The notes: generated from the letters alone by a model not told the origin. A DNA stretch of 64,000 bases from Hoplostethus atlanticus (GCA_034670405.1 JAXDDX010000292.1:62001-126000); one strand, 5' to 3'. Positions 23,046 through 34,335 are shown, numbered from the stretch's first letter. Numbers and translations are program-made.

Positions 23046-24726
23046 CTCTTGCTCTATTTGCCACTCTTGACCAGCTCATCGAATTCTACTTTGAACATTA
23101 AATATGCGGATATAGTTTTACTGCTTAATGATAAGCATGGCTATGTAATCAGCGACAGTAAACTTCGACAAATACTTAGAATGAGAGGACTCTCTAAAAG
23201 AAAGCAGTACAGTATTCTGCAGGATGCTATCGATTTTATTCGTGGTCAGTTACTGCACTCCGGACAACTACACGGATACACGTGTACATGGCCTACGAGT
23301 GAGAAAAGAGGATGTCCGCTTAATTCTCAAAGAACTGGATCCGAGGGGGGTTACACTGAGGAAAAGGAGACGTCTATATAGACGCAATTATTTCTCAAAG
23401 GGACCAAATTTCATTTGGCATGTTGACTCTTACGATAAACTCAAGCCCTTTGGCATTTCTGTTAATGGCTGCATTGATGGCTTCTCCACGAAAATGATCT
23501 GGCTGAACGCCTATACCACCAGCAGCGATCCCAAGGTAATAGGGGGGAATTATGTTGAAGCCGTGCAGCGCCTGAAAGGATGTCCACAAGTTGTGAGAGG
23601 GGACCTTGGTACAGAAAACGGACATGTGCGGGACTTTCAACGTCTTCTTCGGCCCAACCAACCTCAAAGTATAGACAGTTATTTGGAGGGGGCAAGTACA
23701 GCCAACTAAAGGATAGAATCCTGGTGGGGATGTCTGCGCAAGGAGTGCATAGCTTTGACTGACCTCAAGGATAACGGCCTATTTGATGGAGGTTTTTTGG
23801 ACAAAAGCCTTGTGCAGTTCTGTTGTATGGGACTAATCCAGGTGAGATGAAGTGATAGCCTAACGTCATGTTTGGTCTGTGTAGGTCGTTGTTTACAAAC
23901 AAGGCCTCCCTGCGTTTTAGGCAAAATTCAGTGGTGGAAGAAGTACGTAGATCCTATATGGAAAAGGTTACTTTAGAGCCCAAAAATTAAACCTTCACAG
24001 TGCCTGCTTTGTCCAACTAATTGTCTAAATCTTAAAATTATTACAAGGAAAAGCAGCACATCCTCACATTGGAGATGCTGGAACCATGATATGTTGATAT
24101 CTTTAACATGAAAAATGACTTGAATGATTACCAAAATAGTTTTTTACCAAAAAGTATTAAGTATATGAAGGTATAGGTATTCAGATCCTTTACTCAAGTA
24201 GAAGTAGCAATGCAACAACGAACAAAAACACTACAGATAATATACCTGGATTAAAAATTCTTCATTCATTAAAAGTACACACGTATAATCAGAAAGATCT
24301 AATTAAAGTACATAAAATAAATAAAAATCCCCATTATACAGAATGATTCCTTTCGGTGAGGTATTACTATATATTATATTATTATTATGGTCATAAATGT
24401 GTTAGAAGCATTTTATTGTTGTAGTTGGTGAAGGTGGAAAAGGTGATGGTGATAAAAGTGGTGATACAAATTTTGCATTTTACTCTTCTAGGATGACTTG
24501 GACGAGACTGCACAGGTGTGGTCTTCACACATCATCAGGCCATCGAAAAAAACGAATGTGCCAAGTGGCAGGCCCAGCATTATGTATGTGTAACCTATTA
24601 GTACTGATGAACGAAAACAAGAGAATTCACCATTTATAGATACCTAAGGTTTATTTCCTCACAGGGTCTGAGACCACTGAATGTCTTGAGTTCAAAAGAA
24701 AATATATTCTTTGAGCTGTAGCGTAT

Positions 24727-24755
24727 GAAAAAAAAAAAAAAAAAAAAAAAAAAAG
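24727..24755. repeat. Poly-A run
   Basis: About 29 consecutive A bases inside the transposase-gene intron. Confidence 0.95.
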
Positions 24756-24984
24756 GACATCAGTATATATCAGTTTCTATATTGACATGAAAAGAAATAC
24801 AAAAAATATGTATTCACATACAATTGACAATACCCACAATTTTACACTGTGTACACCTTGAAGCTGCAGCTGCTATGGTTGTGCGCAACCCTAAATTAAA
24901 CTATATAAATTGAGGTACCCCTTTTTGCTAATTAAATATATATATTTATATCAAAACGAAAAGAAACTCCAAAGTTTCAAGTTC

Positions 24985-25112
24985 AAGTGTCCTCCTTGAA
25001 TAAATGAACAGACGATAGTCCCAAAATACACTGTCTTACTTGAAGGAATGAACAGATAGTCCCAAAATGCGCCGTCTTACTTGAAGGAATGAGCCGACGA
25101 TAGTCCCAAAAG
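24985..25112. repeat. ~48-bp tandem repeat, three copies
   Basis: Units sharing 'gaatgarcmgacgatagtcccaaaa' and 'cgtcttacttgaag' recur at about 25004, 25047 and 25087, inside the intron of the transposase gene. Confidence 0.8.
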
Positions 25113-25662
25113 GTAACGGAAAAGTGCTCCCTCCAGCGTCCGTGACGTCGTTGGCAGGAAGGCTCTTGATGACAATGCTCAAAACATGACTATCATGAAA
25201 AATGATATTTCACATGCACTAACTTTATCTATGCTAAAAGAGTTAGCGGCAGCGCTGGTCTGCATAGAGTAAGCACAACGTGGTTACAATTAACGTAAAA
25301 TCACACCGCTGCTGAAAAGTTACCCAACGTAAAACAAAGTGCTACTTGCCTGACGTTCTCTTAAAGTGGTACCCACCCTTTTAATGTAGACTAATGTTAG
25401 TAAAAGGGAAATATGCATGGGGGTTACATATGCATTACCTGAGCTCTATGGAACCAGGGACTATCTCTCACCTGTTGATGACAATGATCTTCAAATGTGC
25501 AGAGCTGCATGCACCTTTCGCCAAAGCGTTCCATGCGACCAAGACGTGTATGACATATGCAACATGATCATGGCCGAATCACGCCTGGTTATTCCAAGAG
25601 ACCCATATGAAGCAATAGACTTATACATACATTTGAGAGATGTTATTCTTGCTTTTTTGTAA

Positions 25663-26973
25663 TTGGCCTACTCTTAACTAAGAGCTGCACCTATGAGCAG
25701 ATGGCACATCAGGAACATTTTACTTCTGTCATGTCTTTGTTGTTTGATATTTTCCAGATACCCATGCAGTGCTCAGTTTTGTTGTTGTCTAACTAGACAA
25801 AATTCAATGTTTTCTCAATTACCTCCTGTCCATCTTTTTATCGTATTGTAGTTTCTTATTCAGTGATACAGTAATCTATACTGGCCCCACTTTTGTGTCC
25901 TCCTTTCATTTGCCTCACTTTTTTTTGGACTGTCTTGCTTTAGTGCTTGAGATGGGGTATTTACTGTGAGGCTTATCTTTTTCACAAAATGACAAGACAA
26001 TGTTGTAACACCTGGTGCCTACATACACAGTGCTCAAGAAAAATGCTATGTCCTTTGTGTAATGATATGACGAAATACATAATTCTGACCTATCTCTCAC
26101 TTGTACATACTAGATTGTCTGGAAATAAAGAATCATATCTTAGGTATCTTAGGTCCTTGGCTTTCGTACAACCTCTAACATTAGAGTGTGACTCATAGAT
26201 TTCAGATATACTGTCAGTTCTGGTAGATGTGAATTAATACTTGCTTTTCAAGCCATCCTAACACAACAGCCATATCACCACTGAGGGCTCTACTGACAAT
26301 ACCCCTCTACTCTCTGACCAAACCACTACAGTGATGATGAGAACCATCAGTGCAATGCTACTGTAATATCAATATCAATTAATTACATGAATAATGAATG
26401 AAAGCAGCAAACATTTAACAAGTGAAACATATTATTTTCTTGAATTCAAACATCAAATATGAAAATACACTGGCCACACAGTGTAAACAGTGTTGTTAAA
26501 AAAAAAACAGCACTTGACTCTAATTCATAAACTGCCTTCCTGAACAGTGGCAAATAGCTGAATGATTTTATAACATGTCTATCAAATCATGTCTAATGTA
26601 GCTTCATGAACTGGCATGAACAACTACCCAGATCATTGGGTAAAATGTATTTAAGTCACTACAGTAGCTAAAGCCTGAGTGCTACAACATGTGTGAACTC
26701 AATGAACACAGATGAGTATGAATATTGCAGTTGAGATACTACTGCACATATCAAAACATCAAAACAAGCTAGAGATGCTCATGTTAATACATTTAGCATT
26801 GTTTATGAACAATGACCTTATATTATGTCCATGGCAAAGAAGTTAGCAGATAGAACATTATCAAACTCTGTTCGGAATTCTGGGTAGGAGCTACAGTATA
26901 TGTATAAGGAATCTCAATTATGGCTCCGCACGTATGTGCAACAGGCCTTCGACCAAAACCAGACTCAGCTGAG
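25663..26973. other. Spacer between the two convergent transposon genes
   Basis: AT-rich, with no supported ORF beyond short shadows. It would hold the 3' ends and polyadenylation signals of both genes. Confidence 0.4.
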
Positions 26974-28767
26974 TCATTCATTTTGGTTGATGTTGGTCTG
27001 AATTACTGGGAGTTCACTTATCACGTTGAGGTATGAAATGTCGGCATTGTGTAGGGAATGAATGAATACTGTGCTTAGGTGCTCTGCAGTATCTGGTGTG
27101 GAATGTTGAATTGGACCTAAGAACTGCACATCATCTGCCATGTGGTGGTGCACTGGACTTAGGAGCTCTGCTGCATCTGGTGTGGGGTGCTGAACTGGAC
27201 TTAGGGATGCCACTTCATCTGCTACTGAGTGCTGCCGTGGACCTGGATGTTCTGTTGCATCTGGTGTGGAGCTTTGCACTGGATTTGTCATAGTCAAAGT
27301 CACATTGGTGGAGATTCTATGTTGGCTGTGTTGATCAGACTGCCTGGGCTTTTTCGGGTGCTGTTAAAAACGAATTAAAAAAAATTAAACAAAATTATAG
27401 GAGGTTGAGTTTTACAGGAAAAACATTTTTACAATCTAACCATTACTGTTTATTTTATTTACAAAGGGGTTGAAGTAGCCTGATATTGAAATGCATGCAT
27501 CACATTAATCTCTGACACCTACTAGAACTACAACATAGTCACAGCCTGTATTACACTGGCAATCCATACAGTTAGGGCTGCAGCTGATGATTATGTTCAT
27601 TGTCTATAAATCCACCAATTACTTTCTCAAATAATTGATTGTTTTGTTTACATATTGTCACAAAAGTGTGAGAATTACAACTTCCAAGAGCTCAAGCTGA
27701 CATATTAAAATATTCAAAGATATTAAGTTTACTATCATGTAATGACAGAGGAAAACAGCAAATCTTGAAATTCAAGAAACTGGAAACACTGATTGTTTGG
27801 CATTCAATTACCAAAATAGCTGCTGATTCATTTTCAACAATTAATCAACTAATTGTTTTAACTCTACATAAAATACCTGCTCATAGCTTTCAGTGTCATC
27901 TGAATAATCTGAAACCAAATGCACGCTGTCTCTTGTGCAAAGGTAAAGTCTTAACATTTTTAATTTTGATTGTTCATAAAGTTCCACAAGTGTAGCAGTC
28001 ATTGATACTGCCTGTTTCTTGAAGTCACATATCAAATGTAAAGTCCTCGACAGATCCTTTAGGTGACTGGCCTTTTGGGAAAAAGAGATCCTTAGCAGTT
28101 TCCATGATCTGTGTGACTGTAGTGTTCTTGTCCAGTGTCAGATGCCTAGTTCCACCTCCATTCGTTGACCTCACTTGATGAAAGGCATCTTTCTGATAGT
28201 GCAGCCAGCCCACTTCAATTCTCTGTGTGGTTCTTAGGGCATTGCTGTTCTTGTGTCTTGCCATCAGAGCGACACTTTGCGCAGAGGAAGATTCTCCAAG
28301 AGATCTTGTCCTCCTCCCCATCCTTCGTGCTGCAATCTTTTGGCGTATTCTATCTACAACTGCTTCTTGGTCTGTATTTGTTTCCATCTGTCGACAAAAT
28401 GAGAGAACTGCCAAGCGGTTGCCATATGAAGGGATATATTTAGCCATTTCTTCGTCTGTCATAACAGAAATGACAGCTCTGTCAATCTGCAATTAGAAAT
28501 AAACAAATTATTTCCCTCAAATAAATGTAATAGATTTTAATTAAGTACAATATAATTTTGCCATGGATAATTTAAAAAGACAGTGTACAGACATTTATCT
28601 GAAAAAATATACAGCATATTGAAAATGTGTTCATTGGTCAATATAGACTGCACAAGTTATAAGTAATAATCCAATAGTTAAATAGGTACCTTGTCCATTT
28701 TCATTCTGTGTATACTGTCTTCAGCAACATTCCTAGACCTCAGAAATTCCTCAAGCTCCTCCTCCAT
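26974..28767 (-). pseudogene. Accessory gene of the 7.26-kb transposon, E3-ligase-like N-terminal domain
   Basis: Three minus-strand exons are read: 28690-28767 (26 codons, starting MEEELEEFLRS), 27877-28486 and 26974-27360, with GT/AG junctions in phase. Exon 2 starts IDRAVISVMTDEEMAKYIPSYG, a SAM-like helical stretch, then GGGTRHLTLDKNTTV. This combination resembles the N-terminal domain of fish proteins annotated as G2/M-phase-specific E3 ubiquitin ligase-like; no HECT catalytic domain is present here. A one-base deletion near 28027 shifts the frame before CDFKKQAVSM. Exon 3 encodes about 2.5 copies of a degenerate His/Pro/Asp-rich repeat (PVQHPTPDAAELLSP). It converges with the transposase gene, and the right array lies upstream of it. 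Role unknown; protein-protein contact or regulation of the transposase is possible. Confidence 0.6.
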
Positions 28768-29913
28768 GTCTACAAAAAGCAGAATGAAGCATAAAAAGAT
28801 CTTTACATGAGCAATTATACTTTAATTGCCAGACAGTTCACAACACATTGCATATACAGTAGCCTACACAAGATAAATGGAAAGTGAGTCACACAAAACA
28901 ATGTTACAAACACAGATCCACAATTAACAGATCCACATCCACACAGGGTCAAATATCCTCAGACGAATGTGTCAACTCATAAGTAGTAAAGTGCATATAC
29001 CAGAAACCAGTCTTCCCCAGTTCATAGTCAGTAGGCCTACTTGAAACTTTTAAAACTAACCAAACCTGTCACAGGGTGTGGAAAAATTCATAATTCTGGA
29101 TCTTGTCTCACACTGTCAGACAGGCCAAATTGATATACCGTATAATGCTGCGATGTCCACAAGGATAGTGCAGGGATGGTGATCTCAGGAAGACAAACTA
29201 TATGCATGGTAATGCCTGCATGATTGTAATGACATTTACGTGGCAAAAACTGCTGCTATAGTGTTATTACTGAACACAAAAAACTTCTAATGGGCTAATC
29301 AAAGCCCGCTGATTGACAGTGCTTGCTTGTAAGTTACTGTAATTAAACGTTTAGATGCAGCAATAACGAAAAGACAGATGTCTTCACACAAGTGTGAAGA
29401 TAGATTACAAAACTCGAGAGTAGGCCGAGATAACTGGTTAGGGTTGTGGTACGGTTAGGATCAGATTAAGCATCATAAAAGACGGCTGGTTGGGGATAGG
29501 AATGAGAATGATTTCAGGTTCAGGTTCAGGGGAAACACATAGGCTGCCGACGGGGAACAGACTCGACCACCTACTCCAGGGCCGTTTAACCCATTGGCTG
29601 TCACCGCTCATCGTTTTATGCTATATCTCACTGTGAACATCCATGCATTAGTTCATTTGCTTCCACAAGCTTAGCGCTTTTAGCTAGGTTAGTTTGTCTA
29701 CCAATAACACCCTTAACAAAACAACGTTAACAAATCACTGCAAGCAATGACATTCCGTTTTTATCAACATTAGACATTACAACTATGTTTACCTGAAAAT
29801 GGTGCATGCCACTACACCATCCAAAATATAGAGCCAGGGCCAGATAAATTGCCAGAGTTGCACGGAAAGCCTGCGTGTAACTGAATGATCGTGCATGTGG
29901 TGAATGTCGAACT
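28768..29913. other. Upstream region of the transposon's accessory gene
   Basis: No ORF supported; it lies between the first exon and the right subterminal array and probably holds the promoter and 5' UTR. Confidence 0.4.
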
Positions 29914-30024
29914 TTGCGAGGTAACACAAAATGCATTGCGAGGGAACGCAAAACGTATTGCGAGGGAACGCAAAATGTATTGCGAGGTAATGCAAAAGTA
30001 TTGCGAGGGAACGCAAAAGTAGCT
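29914..30024 (-). repeat. Right subterminal hairpin array
   Basis: Five units of the same ~21-bp hairpin motif as the left array, inverted, with core TTGCGTTCCCTCGCAA and variants. There are fewer copies than on the left, so the two ends are asymmetric. Confidence 0.9.
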
Positions 30025-30067
30025 AAAAAAAAAAAAATCCCCACCATGACCGTTAAGGGGCTCCGTA

Positions 30068-30643
30068 GTATATACCACCAAAGTGACCAAACATAGACAT
30101 CAAAATGGTGAAGGGCCCAAATGAGAGCTGAAAACAAGCTCTTCACTTGGTCAAATGCCTGCTGACAAATTGGAGACCAAACATCAGCCTTCAACAACTC
30201 AGTTAGTGGGGCCACTACAGAAGCAAAATTGGCACAGAATCCACGGTAATAACTGACCATCCCCAGGAAACGTAACAACTCCCGCTTAGTGGATGGAACA
30301 AGAAATGCCTGTGTTGCCAAAACTTTTGCATGAATGGGACGAACCTCCCCTTGTCCCACAACTTTACCCAAATAGATTACTGTGGCTTTCGCAAACTCAC
30401 ATTTGGACAGGTTGATAGTCAAGTGGGCCCAAACCAGCCTGTCAAATAGAGCCTGTACTCTCTTAACGGTGTTCTTCCCACGTGTCACTATAAATTACCA
30501 CATCATCCAGATAAACTGCACAGCCTTCCAACCCACTCACAACTTTGCTCATTAACCTCTGAAATGTGGCTGGGGCATTTCGCAGCCCAAATGGCATGAC
30601 TTTGTAAGAGTATAGACCTGTTGGTGTCACAAAAGCACAAATC
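30068..30643 (-). pseudogene. Gmr1-like gypsy RT palm/thumb and start of RNase H
   Basis: Minus-strand frames give [20 protein letters not shown], then [19 protein letters not shown] with the YLDD catalytic box, then after a frameshift near 30480 the region SKCEFAKATVIYLGKVVGQG and FLGMVSYYRGFCANFASV. The RNase H start (first catalytic Asp region) is missing: the frame passes from QVKSLFS directly to ALIWALHHFDVYV, an internal deletion. Non-functional. Confidence 0.8.
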
Positions 30644-31119
30644 TGTGATGGGGGGCGGGGTTGCAAAGCCAACCGCGGACAACCAGGGTTTCAAAAAGCT
30701 ATTCTGTAGGCGAATAGCCACTAAATCTGCCTAAACAGACTAAGGGAAGGGAACACAAAGGCGAAAAGGGAGAATTGAAATAATTCTGAGGTGCCCCTAC
30801 AAGGAATCTAAAGGTGAACAGAAAACAACCCACAACGGGCGATAGTCTCTTGAGAAACTAACGGAAAACTACCCTAAACAGGCGTCAAATTTCCCCGAAA
30901 GAAAAGAGACAAAGAGTAGAGCGATAGACCCAAGCGTACCAATACCGGCCAAGTGTAAGTCAAACTGACACTGAAGCGCAGAGCGCAGCGAGAGGCTGGT
31001 TTATAAAGGGCGTGGTCTCATTACCGGGATGAACGGCACCTGATGTTAAACATTTTGAAGGAGGGAGATCCAAAGGGACCACCGCCCCCAGTGGCTGTGT
31101 CCGTCACTGCACCATGACA
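30644..31119. repeat. Solo LTR with 5-bp duplication AAATC
   Basis: 476 bp from TGTGATGGGG to CACCATGACA, flanked by AAATC at 30639-30643 and 31120-31124. It interrupts the RT gene, whose frame resumes across it. A TTTATAAAG box near 31010 can be read on both strands; the ends TGTCATGG..CACA and TATA position suit minus-strand orientation, but this is not certain. Confidence 0.85.
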
Positions 31120-31555
31120 AAATCTCTCTGTCTCTTAGAAAGGGGAACCTGCCAGTAACCCTTAAGAAGATCAAACTTGCTGACATATTTGGCCGCCCCC
31201 CACCTGATCAACACAATCTTCCATCCTCGGGAGAGGAAAGGAATTGAGCTTTGTCACTGCATTAACCTTTTGAAAATCAGTGCAAGGCCTATGTGTGGTA
31301 TCAGGTTTACTAACCAAGAGACAGGGAGAAGCCCAACTCGATGAAGAGGGTTCAGCAATACCATTTTCCAACATGTATGACACTTCGGAGTCCACTATTT
31401 TCCGCTTTTCTGGAGAAACCCGATAGAACTGCTGAGTGATGTGCTTAGCATCCCCCACATCAACATCATGTTCTATGAGTGCAAGCAGGCGTATCTGAAA
31501 ACAGACATAGGTAACTTTGAATAACCTTGACCAGCTGTTTACCTTTATTTTCATC
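31120..31555 (-). pseudogene. Gmr1-like gypsy RT fingers
   Basis: Encodes QQFYRVSPEKRKIVDSEVSY, LENGIAEPSSSSWASPCLLV and DFQKVNAVTKLNSFPLPRME, the RT N-terminal motifs of Ty3/gypsy. It lies downstream of the integrase C-terminus on the same strand, the reverse of the usual gypsy order. A frameshift near the end separates it from the palm section. Confidence 0.8.
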
Positions 31556-32321
31556 CAAATGTCCTAGTAATGTATTTAACTGTCAGCGTTTCTGAATTTT
31601 TAAGTCGTGGTTGCAACACCCCTTCAGACATTTCCTCCTCCTCAAGTACTGAAATGAAACTACTTGCTATTAGTGCTGGATAACCTCGGGCAGCCTCACC
31701 CGAGGGAGCATGTGCATGATAAGGTTTGAGCAAATTGACATGACAGATTTTAGTTGATTTTCTTTTATTTGGCATTTCGATCAGGTAATTTTGTTCCGAA
31801 ACCTTACAGATTACATTGCACGGACCAAAGAATTTTGCCTGAAAAGGGGAGTTAACAATCGGCAGCAGAACCAAAACCTGATCGCCAGCACTAGATTCAC
31901 GTCACTCTACTCTGCGGTCGAACAATCTTTTAATTTTTTTCTGACAGACTTGTAATGTTTGTTTTGCCATTTCCCCAGCCTCATAGAGTCTTTGCCTGAA
32001 ACCATTAACATACATAATCAAGTTCTGTGGGGGGTCATTTGACATCCATTGATCATGCACCACAGACAAGGGACCATGGACAGTGTGCACAAAAACAAGT
32101 TCATTGGGACTAAATCCTGTACTTTCTTGGACAACTTCTATAGCCGCCAACAAAAGCCACAGTAAACCCTCCTCCCAATCTGCCTTCAACTCTGTGTAGT
32201 AAGTGCGCAGCAACGATTTTAAATGCTGATGAAAGCGTTCAAGTGCACCTTGGCTCTGTGGATGGTATGCTGAGGCCTTATTATGTTTTATGTGAAGTTG
32301 TTGGAGGACTTGTGCAAACAA
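31551..32321 (-). pseudogene. Gmr1-like gypsy integrase, core end and C-terminal domain
   Basis: 31902-32321 carries KASAYHPQSQGALERFHQHLK with the third catalytic residue (Glu) of the DDE triad, then the core's last helices. 31551-31874 carries a GPY/F-type C-terminal module (FFGPCNVICKVSEQNYLIEM and KICHVNLLKPYH). A stop or shift lies between the two frames near 31890. Confidence 0.8.
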
Positions 32322-32878
32322 CCGAGATGTAAAATTTGATCACCCTTGATCACTGTATTATTTTGGGAATCCCAAACACAGATATGAACTGACTGATGGC
32401 CTTGACTACAGATTTTGCAGAGATTTTACGCAGTGGATATCTAGTTGACTGACACATTACAGTTCACAAATAAGAACAACCTAACTTGGACCGGGGAATC
32501 ATTGGACCGGGGATCATTTGTCATTAATCAGATGTTCGAACAGCTGACTCACTGCAGGTATTGGATACAAAGGAGCCGGTTTTATAGTTTGATTAGGTTT
32601 GCTTGTAACCTGACAAGTGTGACATGTCTTTATATATACAGAAACATCATGTTTTAAACGTGGCCAGAAGAAATGCTGGAGCACACGTTTTTTTTTACCC
32701 CCATATGTCCTGCCACATTATCATGGGCTGTCTGAATTACTGATGTCCTAAATTTTGAAGGCAGTACAATTTGCACAATGGGATCACCACTGAATGCCTC
32801 TCGATGAGGAGCCCACACCCTAAGCAAGAGGTCATCCTGGAGGAAATACCCCTGCCTAACTTTTCCCACCTGAGATGT
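32322..32878 (-). pseudogene. Gmr1-like gypsy integrase, zinc-binding domain and broken core
   Basis: 32654-32869 gives KVRQGYFLQDDLLLRVW, then HDNVAGHMGVKK (the two His); after a shift caused by an extended T-run near 32685 the frame gives TCHTCQV (the two Cys), completing an HHCC zinc finger. The region 32440-32560 that should hold the first core Asp is scrambled; 32330-32430 gives pieces of the middle of the core in two frames. Confidence 0.7.
32875..32878. repeat. Target-site duplication ATGT (left), repeated at 33592
   Basis: Four bases on each side of the solo LTR; the gypsy frame is continuous across one copy. Confidence 0.8.
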
Positions 32879-33591
32879 TGTTGTGAATAATTATAGTTAA
32901 GATATAATATGCCTTGTGTTAAGCAATATTATCAATATCAAAATATTAAGTCTGCATAAATATAAAGAGTGTGTTTGATTAAGCATGTAACCTGAAGATC
33001 ATAAAGTAATCATAAAGTTTCAAAAATACAGTCTGAGGCCTTCTCACAATAAGGCTGTCCAAGGACGAGCTGCACAGGCCTCACTTTGATAAGAAGTACC
33101 TAAAAATAGACAGGCGGGGCATGCGCAGACAGGAGAGGCCCAGGTGGCCATAACATAATGGTGAAATGGGAAAGTCCCTAAAACTCCAAGTTTAACGGTT
33201 ACGTAATGGTGTAAAACGGGAAAACGGGACCGCCTACATGCCCACAAAGACCCCCCATAGGACCAAATTTGGCATTTAGACACCATTATTTTCTTGCTGA
33301 CAAAGCTAAAATTAATGAAAAATGGGCGTAGAATCAGTATTCTCCATTCAGTTTTTAGGATATATAAGATCATGCACAAACAGTTGTACTTCGGTCTGGT
33401 TCCGGAGCCAACCCGGGTTTTGTTTCTGTTGAAGAATAAAACTCTATGCGTCGAACTCTGATCATTTCCAGTGAATTCTTTGAACCTGTTGTGAGACTCC
33501 AGTAACAACTGAATTATGAAGATTAAGTGTTGGCGAGGAGGTCCAGTCCTTATCACTGGCCCTGACCGGGACTCTTCCTCCCCCCACATCA
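32879..33591 (+). repeat. Solo LTR of the 36-45 kb ERV family
   Basis: 713 bp, TGTTGTGAATAAT to CCCACATCA, flanked by ATGT. Similar along its length to the 3' LTR at 44873-45569 (same start, same 'gattaagcatgtaacct' and 'agatcatgcaca.acagttgtac' blocks). TATA box near 33358 (gatatataaga) and AATAAA near 33437. The 4-bp duplication fits a gamma/epsilon-type integrase. Confidence 0.9.
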
Positions 33592-33770
33592 ATGTAAGCA
33601 AAACCAGGTCATACATGTCCTTCAGAGACTGGTCCTCTCTTTGTTCTTTCACCAGCTCTGAACGAGAAACAGAAAGATCATTTGTCACTGACAATGCAAA
33701 CTTTTTTACATTACAAGACTTTTCTGAAACCGCGTCACGATGAGGTAGATGGCAGGTTGCTGGGTGCACT
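33592..33770 (-). pseudogene. Gmr1-like gypsy, pol segment upstream of integrase
   Basis: Encodes LSVSRSELVKEQREDQSLKDM, the linker that precedes the zinc-binding domain in gypsy integrases. The element's gag, protease and 5' LTR are not found to the right, so it is truncated here. Confidence 0.6.
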
Positions 33771-33834
33771 ATAACCAGGGTGTATAGATGTTGATGGGGT
33801 CTTTTCAGGGAGTTTATATTTCAAATATTTAAGT

Positions 33835-34335
33835 TGTTACATGCTCCCCCCTTGTTCTGCTTTTCCCTTTCTCTCTCTCTCTCCCTCTCTGTTTGCACAG
33901 GTGCCCATGGTTTGGGCTTGATGAGGGTGTCCCTGTATAAAGGTCCCTTCTGGAGAGTGGAGGAGAGACTCCTTCCACCAGCATGTTATTTTGGTTAATT
34001 TTGTGTATAGCCTTCTCCTTTCTTTTGGGGAGGGAGGTCTGGTAGTCCAGTTTTTGGTTTTGTTTGATAGATTAGTTTCTTTCCCCCTGTTTTGGTTAGC
34101 TTAGGGAGAGGTCCTGGCTCCGACGGCCCATTGCCGGGTTGGCCCAGTGACTTCTCCTTGTTTTGTTCCTTTCGGCCAGACCTCCCTGCTCTTATCGTTT
34201 AGAAACGTTGTGAGTACTTCCTGTGTTTCTTTTTTGTTGTTAAATAAATTACTTTTCTTGTTTAACCTCGGTTTGGTGTCCTTCATATGTTGCTGCCTCA
34301 ATATGTGAGCCATTTTGCTTTTTGAGGCCGTAACA
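33835..34335 (+). repeat. Solo LTR
   Basis: 501 bp with perfect inverted ends TGTTAC and GTAACA, a TATA box (GTATAAAGG, about 33936) and an AATAAA signal near 34243. Flanks AAGT and AATT could be a diverged 4-bp duplication. A (CT)n run lies at 33870-33892. Confidence 0.7.

Larger units (their letters stand above)
23055..25662 (+). pseudogene. Integrase-core (DDE) transposase gene of the 7.26-kb element
   Basis: Exon 1 (about 23055-23841) encodes an N-terminal helical domain (KYADIVLLLNDKHGYVIS), an HTH-like segment, and an integrase core: GPNFIWHVDSYDKLKPFGI (first Asp), GDLGTENGHVRDFQ (second Asp and Glu context), and SWWGCLRKE with the final Glu. A GT donor follows at 23842. Exon 2 is 24492-24583 and the last exon about 25417-25662, ending RDPYEAIDLYIHLRDVI and stop; the last acceptor is unclear. 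Lesions: a frameshift near 23098, another near 23280, and a TAA at 23707-23709 that interrupts the motif before SWWG (a C-to-T change of a Gln codon would explain it). The fold resembles retroviral-type integrase, but the element has TIRs and no RT. Confidence 0.75.
22812..30067. mobile_element. 7.26-kb two-gene DNA transposon with integrase-core transposase
   Basis: The ends are inverted copies starting TACGGAGCCCCTTAACGG, with identity continuing through 'tcatggtgggga', a T-run and 'tagctacttttgc'. Inside each terminus lies an array of ~21-bp units (22855-23045 and 29914-30024). The element is flanked by GTATAT and sits in a gypsy RNase H motif, so both ends and an empty site are visible. 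It carries two genes that converge: a plus-strand integrase-core transposase (about 22980-25662) and a minus-strand three-exon gene whose N-terminal domain resembles proteins annotated in fish as G2/M-phase E3-ligase-like. Both genes carry lesions, so this copy is inactive. The superfamily is not identified: the 6-bp duplication and TIR do not match the Tc1, Ginger, hAT or Harbinger rules I know. Confidence 0.85.

Noticed and set aside
22792-23101. ORFs with repeated 'FPRNTFA' or 'SLAILLH' peptides
   Set aside because: Accidental translations of the subterminal hairpin array, open in three frames because the unit is a multiple of three.
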